Both the position numbers and the translations under genes were made by a program. Below, in pieces: positions 8,682 to 16,413 of a stretch of 64,000 bases of DNA. The notes beneath the pieces are model-generated. The model was not told where the DNA came from and ran no database searches. It saw only the letters and a list, made by a program, of their open reading frames with translations. The DNA is from Bacillota bacterium. GTDB lineage: Bacteria > Bacillota > UBA4882 > UBA8346. Each line of letters begins with the position of its first letter. Within the stretch, counting starts at the first letter, position 1. The DNA is taken from the NCBI GenBank assembly GCA_023415835.1, contig JAEZJK010000045.1:1-64000 (forward strand), given 5' to 3'.

Positions 8682-8709
8682 AAAAAAACCCCTTCCCAAT
8701 GGAAAGAGG
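8682..8709 (-). terminator. Riboswitch-controlled terminator before metI
   Basis: On the minus strand CCTCTTTCC, loop ATT, GGGAAGGGG, then a run of seven Ts. It lies directly between the SAM aptamer and the metI ribosome site. Confidence 0.9.
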
Positions 8710-8728
8710 CTTTGATATTTATAGCTAA

Positions 8729-8854
8729 ACCTCTCTCATCTTCCGGGTCTCCCCGCCGGAATTGGCACCATATTCTTGAAGCTGCAATTCAGCTTTGCCG
8801 ACAGGTTGCCGAAGGTTCATCGGGCCGTTCCCTCCCCTTCTCTGGATAAGAGCT
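8729..8854 (-). ncRNA. SAM-I (S-box) riboswitch upstream of metI-metC
   Basis: Conserved blocks on the minus strand in order: CTCTTATCCAGAG, GGGGAGGGAACGGCCCGATG, GGCAACC, a long variable P3 arm, GGTGCCAATTCC and closing GATGAGAG. This is a second independent copy of the class found ahead of metA; the variable arms and terminator differ, so it is not a recent duplication. Confidence 0.95.
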
Positions 8855-8874
8855 TTCTTATTCAATTTGATTTA

Positions 8875-8903
8875 ATTATAAGTATTCCAATTAAATTAGT
8901 CAA
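8875..8903 (-). promoter_or_regulatory. Sigma-A promoter of metI-metC
   Basis: TTGACT (8903-8898), 17-base spacer and TATAAT (8880-8875), about 20 bases upstream of the aptamer. The 8904-9100 stretch beyond it shows no gene. Confidence 0.85.
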
Positions 8904-9100
8904 TATTATTTTTTAACTTTAACTTTATGCCAATTAAACCTAAAACAAGTTTAAGCGATGGCAAACATTACAAGATTCACCCTTCCAGTTTTGAACGCAT
9001 TAGTTTTGCCGGTTATTAAAGCTAGATAGGTAAACTCCAGATAAAAAACTCCCCCAAATAAAAATCGGCGTTCCCCAGAACACCGAAAGCATATCATTCA

Positions 9101-9176
9101 TGGCGCGCCTGGCACGAATCGAACGTGCGGCCAACGGATTAGAAGTCCGTTGCTCTATCCCCTGAGCTACAGGCGC
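9101..9176 (-). tRNA. tRNA-Arg (anticodon TCT)
   Basis: A 76-base cloverleaf: acceptor GCGCCTG pairs with CAGGCGC, D arm GCTC/GAGC, anticodon stem ACGGA/TCCGT with loop CTTCTAA (anticodon TCT, reading AGA), T arm GCACG-TTCGATT-CGTGC, encoded CCA end. No variable-arm oddity. Confidence 0.96.
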
Positions 9177-9223
9177 GTTTAACAATTTTATATTATAACA
9201 CAAAAAAGGGTTATTATCAACCT

Positions 9224-9835
9224 CTATAAATTCGTTTTATACTCAATCAATTCCTTAGTTTCGGCTTGATCGCCCCTTGAGTTGACAGCTTTAACATAGC
9301 CGATCCCCTTTACAAACCAAGTCTTTTCAATATATGCCGTTCCATCAGGATAAACGCCTTCATATTGGACTATCAATGCCTCAAAAGTACCAACCGGCAC
9401 GGTAACCTTTTCGGTTCCAATTACTTTGACCGTTTCCCTTTCCTTTTTATCAGCCGATTCCCAATTCCAACTTATTCCCGGATCAAGTTTCGAAGCTAGC
9501 ATCATTTGTTTGGGTTCTACGGCCACAACTCCGTTAGGGCTAATCTGCTTTACCCGGAATAAGCCCTCTTCATTCAGCAGGTATACTACTTCCATCCATG
9601 GCATTTGATTAATTAACACTAAAACCCTGATATCTTGCCCAACCTGGTTATTAACAAACACTATTTGCGAATAAACCTCATTATTCGGCAAGGTTACTTT
9701 ATAAGACCAAAAACTTTCCGGTTTAAGCGGGAAGTACTCGAAGGCATCACCTCCGTTATTTGCGGCAAAGGCCGCCCAGGTGCTCGTCACTAACATTAAA
9801 ACAATAATCAAAAATATAATGGAAAATTTTTTCAA
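9224..9835 (-). CDS. Exported hypothetical protein
   Basis: A 203-residue protein that I do not recognise. It starts with a signal peptide: KK followed by a hydrophobic stretch (about residues 4-20) and a likely signal peptidase I site after AAFA. The remainder is beta-rich and soluble, ending with TWFVKGIGYVKAVNS, the style of extracytoplasmic beta-barrel or lipoprotein-associated domains. I use the TTG at 9835, eight bases after AAGGAGG; the longer open frame to 10084 runs through the tRNA-Gly gene and cannot be real. It stands alone between two tRNA genes, so context gives no function. Confidence 0.75.
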   Translation of the reverse strand: MKKFSIIFLIIVLMLVTSTWAAFAANNGGDAFEYFPLKPESFWSYKVTLPNNEVYSQIVFVNNQVGQDIRVLVLINQMPWMEVVYLLNEEGLFRVKQISPNGVVAVEPKQMMLASKLDPGISWNWESADKKERETVKVIGTEKVTVPVGTFEALIVQYEGVYPDGTAYIEKTWFVKGIGYVKAVNSRGDQAETKELIEYKTNL

Positions 9836-9969
9836 GATCAAGCCCTCCTTAAAACTCCAATTTTGTAAAAGTTCTCTTCCCTTTAAAAAAATCCTTTTTA
9901 ATGAAATCGCGTTAGCAGCAAACAAAAATGCTTCCGGATTTAAACCCGGAAGCATCGATTTAAACTTAA

Positions 9970-10045
9970 TGGAGCGGGAAACGGGGTTCGAACCCGCGAC
10001 ATTCAGCTTGGAAGGCTGACGCTCTACCAACTGAGCTACTCCCGC
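9970..10045 (-). tRNA. tRNA-Gly (anticodon TCC)
   Basis: A 76-base cloverleaf: acceptor GCGGGAG with CTCCCGC-type pairing at the 3' side (TTCCCGC), D arm, anticodon stem TCAGC/GCTGA with loop CTTCCAA (anticodon TCC), T arm CGGG-TTCGAAC-CCCG, encoded CCA. It overlaps the artificially long frame of the neighbouring hypothetical gene. Confidence 0.96.
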
Positions 10046-10097
10046 ATCACATGCAAAAAATATTTTAGCATAAATTACGGTCAATAGTCAAGTCAAT

Positions 10098-10598
10098 TTA
10101 GGAATAATTTTTTCCCAAAATTTGAGGCGCCCGTTTTAAAAATCCAATTTCCGTATCAAGTTGGAACCGGGCTTCCCTTAGTAAAGCGGCGGCCACTCCA
10201 TCGCCTTGCCTTAGTCCGCCGCTAAAACTGCCGTCATAAATCCGCCCTAATCCGCATGAAGGGCTTTTGCTCTTTAAAATAATTAACTCGGGGTTTACGG
10301 TGGCCGCCATTTGCAGGATCGCTTCTGCCCCCTTTATAAAGGCCTCCGTATAATCAGCGCCGTCTTTATTGATAACTTTCGCTTTTCCTTCTAATACCAT
10401 TCTCCCATCACCTTGGACAATCTCGGCCGGAAGACGGGGAATAGTCAATCCACCTCGGGTTTCCGGACAAATAGGTATTATGGCCCGGCCAGAGTTTAAT
10501 AAGCCCATCAATTGAGGTAATGGCAATGGCTTACTGCTACCATCATAACGGCAGGGTATCCCCAACAAACAAGCGCTGATTAAAATCGGGTGATCCAA
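10098..10598 (-). CDS. DUF523 family protein
   Basis: A 166-residue protein matching the DUF523 family: SACLLGIPCRYDG near the N-terminus, CPETRGGL(T)IPR(L)PAEI around residues 60-75, and a K-S-x-S-P-S-C-G motif (KSKSPSCGLG) near residue 110. The conserved cysteines suggest a metal or redox site, but no reaction is established for the family to my knowledge. I start at TTG 10598, with GGAGG four bases upstream; a longer frame to 10640 would begin inside an inverted repeat with no ribosome site. Confidence 0.82.
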   Translation of the reverse strand: MDHPILISACLLGIPCRYDGSSKPLPLPQLMGLLNSGRAIIPICPETRGGLTIPRLPAEIVQGDGRMVLEGKAKVINKDGADYTEAFIKGAEAILQMAATVNPELIILKSKSPSCGLGRIYDGSFSGGLRQGDGVAAALLREARFQLDTEIGFLKRAPQILGKNYS

Positions 10599-10660
10599 AG
10601 TCCCTCCTCGTGCCGGAACATCTAATAACGAAACCGGCAACTGCCGGTTCCAGATTTTTA

Positions 10661-11668
10661 TTATACTTTAAAATCTACTCTTTCAACAAGCATTTTTTGA
10701 ATCTGCTCCGGATGGTCAATCCCCTTCAATATAAAGAGCGGTACGGATTTTTGCCCGATAAGTTCCAAATTGCCAATGCCCAATAACTTTTCTAGCCAAT
10801 TCTGTTTTAAAGAAATTCCGGAAACCGACTGCCATTCAACCTCTTTTAGTTTATGTCCGTCCCCGCTAAATAAGATTGCAGACTGAACAGTGATTTGATA
10901 TTCTTCGTTTATATTAAGCCCGTACCAAGTCCGATACCCATTCCATAGGACTTCCGGTTCGCTTTCGGGGCGAATTTCCGGTTCCAGATTAACTATTTCA
11001 GTGATCAATCCATTCTCCGGCAAACTACTCTCTTCAACAGTAATTTCTTCATCCTCCCGGTAACCTTCCTGACAACTTTCAGGTTCGTGGTTCGATTCAA
11101 CTATCCTTTCAGGTTCAACCGCCTTCTCATCTTTTTCAAAATCCGCCCCTGCATTATCAAGCAGATCCTGTAAAGCCTTTTCTGATTCCCGATCATCTTT
11201 AGCTTCCACAAGCGGTTCCGGTTCCCCGCTGACCCTAAATTCAATGACTTTTTCTTTTTGAGGTTCTGCTTTGGTGATTTGACGCGGCGGTTCATCATAT
11301 TTGAAGTGAAATCCGTCCATACAGTTTTCAATCACCACCGGTTTAATTAATCCCTTTCCCAAATGGGATTCAGCCTGGCTCCGATGAGAACCTACATTTA
11401 AGCCTTCCTGATGAATAAATTCTACGGAATTTTTTCCAAAAACCGAATTGATATTAGATTCCGCAATTTTTTCTAAGCCTTTCGATCCGTTTAACTTTTC
11501 TTCCGAGCAAATTACAGTATTTCCCGCCTCATCTAGCGGATCGTCTTTAATATCCGATCTAGGCCGAGATCTTTCAGTCTCTTCAACCTCGGATAGTAAA
11601 TTTCCGCAACTATTACAGGTATTTATACCCTGTTCAAAATGGCTTCCGCATTCTTGGCAATATGGCAT
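10661..11668 (-). CDS. Zinc-ribbon protein with C-terminal PH-like domain
   Basis: A 335-residue protein. Residues 4-23 form a zinc ribbon (CQECG and CNSCG, two CxxC pairs). Residues about 30-240 are a long acidic, glutamate-rich, probably disordered linker. The last 90 residues (from about 245) resemble a bacterial PH-like domain, with WQSVSGISLKQNW and a final helix HPEQIQKMLVERV. There is no membrane segment. I do not recognise a named gene. A short inverted repeat (AACCGGCA/TGCCGGTT, 10625-10642 region) sits between it and the DUF523 gene. Function unknown; zinc-ribbon plus PH suggests a scaffold or sensor, which is speculation. Confidence 0.6.
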   Translation of the reverse strand: MPYCQECGSHFEQGINTCNSCGNLLSEVEETERSRPRSDIKDDPLDEAGNTVICSEEKLNGSKGLEKIAESNINSVFGKNSVEFIHQEGLNVGSHRSQAESHLGKGLIKPVVIENCMDGFHFKYDEPPRQITKAEPQKEKVIEFRVSGEPEPLVEAKDDRESEKALQDLLDNAGADFEKDEKAVEPERIVESNHEPESCQEGYREDEEITVEESSLPENGLITEIVNLEPEIRPESEPEVLWNGYRTWYGLNINEEYQITVQSAILFSGDGHKLKEVEWQSVSGISLKQNWLEKLLGIGNLELIGQKSVPLFILKGIDHPEQIQKMLVERVDFKV

Positions 11669-11770
11669 CTTAAATCACCTCTGGAGAGGTTTTTATATAT
11701 AGATATTATTAAGTTAATCAAATTATACCATTTTAGGAATTTGATCACTTTCAGCTTTTCAGTTGCAATA

Positions 11771-11779
11771 TGTTATAAT
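11771..11779 (+). promoter_or_regulatory. Extended -10 promoter of the metallophosphoesterase gene
   Basis: TGTTATAAT is an extended -10 (TGnTATAAT) about 30 bases upstream of the ATG. No good -35 is seen, which extended -10 promoters tolerate. Confidence 0.55.
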
Positions 11780-11806
11780 AATAAAAATATTCGGGGAGCA
11801 GATCTT

Positions 11807-13201
11807 ATGCCGTCAAACATCAAAACATCAAAGCGCTCACGCGTATTAGCCCTTGTGATAATCGCTATTTTAGGTTCAGTTCTTTTTATTCAATTATTTG
11901 CCAAACTTTCATTCCAGTATGACTCCTTCTCCTTTACTTTAAAGACCAGTTTTGCGCCATCGGGCGGTACAACCATTAATGTCCCCCCGGTTGGGCAACT
12001 GTTTTTAAAAACCCATTATACTCCTTGGAAATTCATATTTACCTTGGACGCCATTGATTTTACCAAACTTGAGAAACAATTAGACTCAATTCCCGTCAAG
12101 GAACAATGGCTAACAACTTTACAACGGGAAACCCTACATGCAGTTTTGAAACTCTTTTTATTGGTGACCGTCACTGGTTTGTTAGGGGCATTTTTTACAC
12201 TTTTGGCGTTTCGGGTTAAACTGTTTTCCAACCATTTTTGGTATGGGATGTTAGGATCATTAATGGTAATCTTAACATTTATCGTTACAACCGCATTGAC
12301 CTATGATTCGGGCGCGGTTGAACACCCTCAATACCAGGGGGTATTGTCTTCTGCCCCTTGGGCAATGAACTTGGTTACAATGGGTTTGGATAATATTGAT
12401 GTTATTGGCGACAATCTCAAAAAAATATCCCGGGATTTACCGCTGCTCTTTAAACAAGCCGGGCAAATAAAAAATATCGGCGACTTACAGTTCGATCTCG
12501 CAGCACTGCATGTCTCTGATATCCATAATAACCCTGCCGCTTTTGAATTCATCACCGAGATGGTCAATAACTTTAAGATCGAGTTAATAATCGATACCGG
12601 CGACTTAACCGATTATGGAACGCCACTTGAAGCTGATATCATTAATCGAATCGCCCGTATCAAAATTCCATACATTTTTGTCCCCGGGAACCACGATTCC
12701 CCCTTAATAACTAGCCGGTTAAAAAAGGTTCCCTCTGTGAAAGTATTAGAACAAGGGATCATTAAAGTAAAAGGCTTGAGTATAGCCGGGCGGGCCGATC
12801 CAGCCTCACTGAGTTATAACTCCGACGTCGCTCCGGATGAAGCACTCGAAAAAGCGGCGGATGAATTGAAAATAGTGTTGCAGGGTGCAAAGCAAAACCC
12901 TGATATTGTGCTTGTCCACAACCGCCAATTAATCACGGACATTATCGGGCAGGTACCCTTAATTTTGCACGGCCACGATCATCAATATCGTTTAACAACC
13001 GAAGGAAAAACGGTAATAAACGATACCGGGACAACCGGAGCTGCCGGCTTAAGGGGTTTAACCTTGGAAGGAGTCCCGTATAGCGCTACTGTTTTGTATT
13101 GGAAAAAGGATCAAACAGGCTCCTTAAATTTGAAAGCCCTCGATTCAATTAAGATAAACGGAGCAGCCGGGCATCTTACTATTGAAAGGCATACTTTTTG
13201 A
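11807..13201 (+). CDS. Membrane-anchored metallophosphoesterase
   Basis: A 464-residue protein. One membrane segment at about residues 11-32, two more at about 113-137 and 145-165, then a calcineurin-like metallophosphoesterase domain from 230 on. The metal-binding blocks are in order: SDIH (237-240), GDLTD (265-269), GNHD (294-297), a VHN histidine and GHDH near 386. All catalytic residues are present. Family members cleave phosphodiesters or phosphomonoesters; the substrate is not predictable. Start is ATG 11807 with GGGGAG upstream; a longer frame to 11639 crosses the promoter. A strong terminator follows, so it is monocistronic. Confidence 0.82.
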   Translation: MPSNIKTSKRSRVLALVIIAILGSVLFIQLFAKLSFQYDSFSFTLKTSFAPSGGTTINVPPVGQLFLKTHYTPWKFIFTLDAIDFTKLEKQLDSIPVKEQWLTTLQRETLHAVLKLFLLVTVTGLLGAFFTLLAFRVKLFSNHFWYGMLGSLMVILTFIVTTALTYDSGAVEHPQYQGVLSSAPWAMNLVTMGLDNIDVIGDNLKKISRDLPLLFKQAGQIKNIGDLQFDLAALHVSDIHNNPAAFEFITEMVNNFKIELIIDTGDLTDYGTPLEADIINRIARIKIPYIFVPGNHDSPLITSRLKKVPSVKVLEQGIIKVKGLSIAGRADPASLSYNSDVAPDEALEKAADELKIVLQGAKQNPDIVLVHNRQLITDIIGQVPLILHGHDHQYRLTTEGKTVINDTGTTGAAGLRGLTLEGVPYSATVLYWKKDQTGSLNLKALDSIKINGAAGHLTIERHTF

Positions 13202-13288
13202 CCCCCAAGGACTGAAGAATTGCTGATTATGTTAACACTTTGAGTCCCATTGCTGGCTTTGATGATACCGATTATGCTTTATGCAGAC

Positions 13289-13323
13289 CCTGTCTATTAA
13301 GGTTTTAATAGACAGGTTTTTTT
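13289..13323 (+). terminator. Rho-independent terminator
   Basis: CCTGTCTATTAA (13289-13300) pairs perfectly with TTAATAGACAGG (13305-13316) around a 4-base loop, followed by seven Ts. It ends the metallophosphoesterase transcript. Confidence 0.93.
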
Positions 13324-13426
13324 ATAAAGCATCCGCTTATCTACAACGCCTCATAAAAATGAATCATATTTCCGATATACTTATTATGAAAACCCGAAAT
13401 AATTTTTGGGAGGAGTTTAAAACCTG

Positions 13427-13483
13427 ATGTTGAAATTATTCCCAACAATTATTAATTTTTTGCAAAAGGATGATTTGAAATGA
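13427..13483 (+). CDS. 18-codon leader ORF coupled to the ankyrin gene
   Basis: ATG at 13427 opens a frame reading MLKLFPTIINFLQKDDLK and stopping at TGA 13481-13483, which overlaps the ankyrin gene ATG (ATGA). GGGAGGAG, the best ribosome site in the area, lies eleven bases upstream. The arrangement is that of a translational-coupling leader peptide. The peptide matches nothing I know, and no attenuator-like codon run is visible, so expression is inferred. Confidence 0.45.
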   Translation: MLKLFPTIINFLQKDDLK

Positions 13484-15276
13484 AGCTTTACCCGATCCGG
13501 TTTTTTCTGTTTTTATTAATACTATTGCTTACTTTTTCTTCTCTTATTGCCAATGCGGACGAACTCAGCCTTCAGTTGATTAGCGCCGCCGAAAAAGGCC
13601 AAACGAGGACCATAAAAAGACTAATCTCAAAAGGCGCTGATATTAATGGGACTGACGAAAGTAATCAAACCGCATTAATGCATGCCGCTGCTAAAAATCA
13701 GTACGATACCGTTAAACTTTTGATATCAAGTGGCGCAAATGTTGATTTAAAAGATAATTTTGGGTGGACCGCCTTGCTTTATGCGGTAAAATATCAACGT
13801 CCTAAAATTGTGGAATTATTAATCGACAGCGGCGCCGATGTCAACTCAAAGACTAATGAAGGTTATACCCCGATTATGTATGCATTAAGGGACAACGACC
13901 CCAAGATGGTTAAATTCCTTCGGGAACACGGTGCTAGTTTTTATCTAAGTATTCTCTATGCCGCCCGTAAAGGTGACACTCAAACTGTCCAACTGTTATT
14001 AAACCATTACGAAACCGGCTTGAACGAAGTTGACAGCGATGGATATACCGCTTTACTATGGGCAGCCAAAAACGGCCAGGCCGAAACTATAAAAACCTTA
14101 TTGGATAAAGGCGCTAACCCCAATATTAAGGGAAAAGACGGATTGACCCCGCTATTAGCCGCATCAGCTGGCGGTTACCTTGATACAGTGGAACTCTTAT
14201 TAAATAATAATGCCGATATCAATGGGGTTGATTCAAATAATAAGACTGCCCTCCTATACGAAGCTGAGCGCGGCCATACCAAAATAGTCCAAACAATACT
14301 AACCAAAGGGGCTAATATTAACTATAAAACTAAAGATGGCCAAACCGCTTTAATGTTGGCCGCTTCTAACGGTAAAACAGATACGGTCCTCTTTTTATTG
14401 GAAAAGGGGGCAAATCTTGAAGACAAAGACACTAATGGCCTGACAGCGCTACTATGGGCAATTCAAAAGGGCCATTCCGAAACAGCTAAAACCCTGATTG
14501 AAAAGGGCGCCGATCTCGCTGTAAAGTATAAAAACGGAGAAGACATATTGGTGATGGCCATCAGGAAAGGGGATCCCAAATTACTTGAACTGTTAAAAAG
14601 CAAAGGGTTTAACCTTAACTGGGCCTTATATCAAGCAGCTAAAAATGGCGACATCTCGGCTATCAACTTACTCTTAGGGCAAGGGGCCGTTGTCGATAAC
14701 AAAAATATTGAGAGTCAAACCCCACTGTTTGCAGCGGCGAAAAGTGGCCAGGTTGAAACGTTAAAACTATTGTTAAACAAAGGCGCTGCAGTAAATCTCA
14801 AAGACAGCTTCGGATGGTCCCCATTAACCTGGTCGGCCCAGAAAGGTTATACCGAAATCGTTCAGGCTTTGTTGGCCAAAGGGGCCGACCCCAACCAGAA
14901 AACTACCAAACTGGGATGGACCCCGATTTTTCTGGCCGCCCAACAAGGGCATACTCAAACCGTTTCGGCCCTAATAGCCAAAGGGGCCGATCTTAACATC
15001 CGCGACCAAGGTGGTGATCCGGTCCTATCAATCGCAACCATTTCCGGCCAAGCGGAGATAGTAGATATCCTTTTAGCGAATAAAGCCGATGTTAACGCTC
15101 AGGATAAAAACGGATATACTCCCCTAATCCTTGCGGCTTATTATGGCCACGCTAACATCGTCAAGTCTTTGTTGGCAAAAGGCGCCTCTCCAAATCTAAA
15201 ATGCGCTACCGGCCATAATGCCCTTGATGTGGCCACTGCTAGAAAGTATTCCGAAATCATCCAATTGTTAAAATAG
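13480..15276 (+). CDS. Exported ankyrin-repeat protein
   Basis: A 598-residue protein: signal peptide (about residues 1-26, hydrophobic core FFLFLLILLLTFSSLIANA) followed by about 18 ankyrin repeats of 32-34 residues filling residues 30-598. Repeat hallmarks such as G-x-TALM-x-AA-x-x-G and LL-x-x-GAD-x-N recur throughout; repeats 5, 11 and 12 (near residues 155, 360 and 390) are degenerate. No other domain is attached, so the protein is probably a purely protein-binding solenoid outside the membrane. ATG at 13480 has AAAGGAT upstream and overlaps the stop of an 18-codon leader. Partner and process unknown. Confidence 0.88.
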   Translation: MKLYPIRFFLFLLILLLTFSSLIANADELSLQLISAAEKGQTRTIKRLISKGADINGTDESNQTALMHAAAKNQYDTVKLLISSGANVDLKDNFGWTALLYAVKYQRPKIVELLIDSGADVNSKTNEGYTPIMYALRDNDPKMVKFLREHGASFYLSILYAARKGDTQTVQLLLNHYETGLNEVDSDGYTALLWAAKNGQAETIKTLLDKGANPNIKGKDGLTPLLAASAGGYLDTVELLLNNNADINGVDSNNKTALLYEAERGHTKIVQTILTKGANINYKTKDGQTALMLAASNGKTDTVLFLLEKGANLEDKDTNGLTALLWAIQKGHSETAKTLIEKGADLAVKYKNGEDILVMAIRKGDPKLLELLKSKGFNLNWALYQAAKNGDISAINLLLGQGAVVDNKNIESQTPLFAAAKSGQVETLKLLLNKGAAVNLKDSFGWSPLTWSAQKGYTEIVQALLAKGADPNQKTTKLGWTPIFLAAQQGHTQTVSALIAKGADLNIRDQGGDPVLSIATISGQAEIVDILLANKADVNAQDKNGYTPLILAAYYGHANIVKSLLAKGASPNLKCATGHNALDVATARKYSEIIQLLK

Positions 15277-15298
15277 ATGTCAGCAACACGTGCCCGTT

Positions 15299-16168
15299 TC
15301 ATAAATCTTGATAATGTGGTTCCACATGAACTACAACATCCGTTACCCCTGCAATCTCCCGGCGCACCACATCGGCTACCCAATGCCCGATTTGGTGCGC
15401 TTCATCGATTGTAGCCGCACAATCAACCTGAATGTGCAAGTCAATTTGAAGGTCGTCTATCCTACCCCTACTCCGGACCTTATGACAGCCGTGAACTCCA
15501 TCAACTTCCAAAGCTAAACTAATAATTTGCTCTTCATTCAAAACAGCTTGATCACAGAGGACTATGCTCCCATGTTTAATAATCTTCCAAGCCGCCATAG
15601 CAATTAAAAGGGCAATTACTATTGCGGCGATTGTATCCAACCAATACCAACCAAGTTTAATAGCTACCAAAGTAAAAATTACCGACAATGACACCATAAT
15701 GTCACTGGAGGTATGATAAGAATCGGAGGCCAGGATGTCGCTTTGCAAAGCAGCCCCTTGTTCCTTTTCATACCGGACCACCAAAATATTAATACCAATA
15801 GTAGCTATCATAACTATAAAACTAAAAATATTAACTTCGGGCATAACCGGATGGGTAATTCTTTCATAAGCTTCACGAATAATTGTCAGGACCGTCATAC
15901 CAAGTAATCCTGCAATTCCCAATGCCGCAAGGGTTTCAAATTTCTTATGTCCATACGGGTGATCACGGTCTACCGGCATCATAGCTGCGTTAATACCAAC
16001 TATACCTATAATATTAGATGTACTATCCGCCATTGAATGAAAACCATCGGCTAAAACACTATTGCTTTTAGTGAAAAAGCCCAAAACTATTTTAGCGATT
16101 GATACTCCGGCATTTAAAAATAGTACTACCCATAAAACATGCCTTACCTTCTTCAGCTTTTCGTCCAT
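15299..16168 (-). CDS. Cation diffusion facilitator (Co/Ni/Zn-type metal exporter)
   Basis: A 289-residue CDF family protein with about six membrane segments (residues 10-205) and a cytoplasmic C-terminal domain. The metal-site blocks are clear: ADGFHSMADS near residue 40 and SDSYHTSSDI near 148, plus HPYGHKKFE between segments. Such proteins export divalent metals using the proton gradient. A NiCo riboswitch precedes it, so nickel and cobalt are the likely inducers and possibly substrates. ATG at 16168 with GGAGG seven bases upstream. The C-terminal region includes VDGVHGCHKVRSR, the typical cytoplasmic dimerisation fold. Confidence 0.92.
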   Translation of the reverse strand: MDEKLKKVRHVLWVVLFLNAGVSIAKIVLGFFTKSNSVLADGFHSMADSTSNIIGIVGINAAMMPVDRDHPYGHKKFETLAALGIAGLLGMTVLTIIREAYERITHPVMPEVNIFSFIVMIATIGINILVVRYEKEQGAALQSDILASDSYHTSSDIMVSLSVIFTLVAIKLGWYWLDTIAAIVIALLIAMAAWKIIKHGSIVLCDQAVLNEEQIISLALEVDGVHGCHKVRSRGRIDDLQIDLHIQVDCAATIDEAHQIGHWVADVVRREIAGVTDVVVHVEPHYQDL

Positions 16169-16192
16169 TTGATAACCTCCGCTGACAAAATA

Positions 16193-16283
16193 AAAATCCC
16201 ATAGGATACAGTCCCACAGGATTCTACCTGTTGCCTCAGAAAGGCCCGGCTAACCAAAATATTCAGTAGCCTGTTCCGTAGTA
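16193..16283 (-). ncRNA. NiCo (czcD-type) riboswitch
   Basis: The minus strand carries the conserved blocks of the class in the right order and spacing: CAGGC (16273-16269), GCCGGGC (16250-16244), GCAACAG (16234-16228) and CTGTGGGAC (16219-16211). A terminator-like hairpin (AATCC pairing with GGATT, followed by T-rich sequence) overlaps the 3' end of the aptamer, as in known ON switches where Ni/Co binding blocks termination. The downstream CDF exporter fits. Confidence 0.85.
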
Positions 16284-16413
16284 TTTATGTTTTTCGATAA
16301 TACTATTTTATGTTAAATTAACATCTTTTGTCAATAAATTATCCCTTGTTTATAAAACCACCATCTAGTTGAGATAATATTTTTATAAAATGAAAAACCA
16401 AGGAGTGTAAATT

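Noticed and set aside
9836..10084. N-terminal extension of the exported hypothetical protein
   Set aside because: The frame crosses the tRNA-Gly gene; a TTG with AAGGAGG and a signal peptide at 9835 is better.
11639..11806. Longer N-terminus for the metallophosphoesterase
   Set aside because: The extension overlaps the divergent zinc-ribbon gene start and contains the extended -10 promoter.
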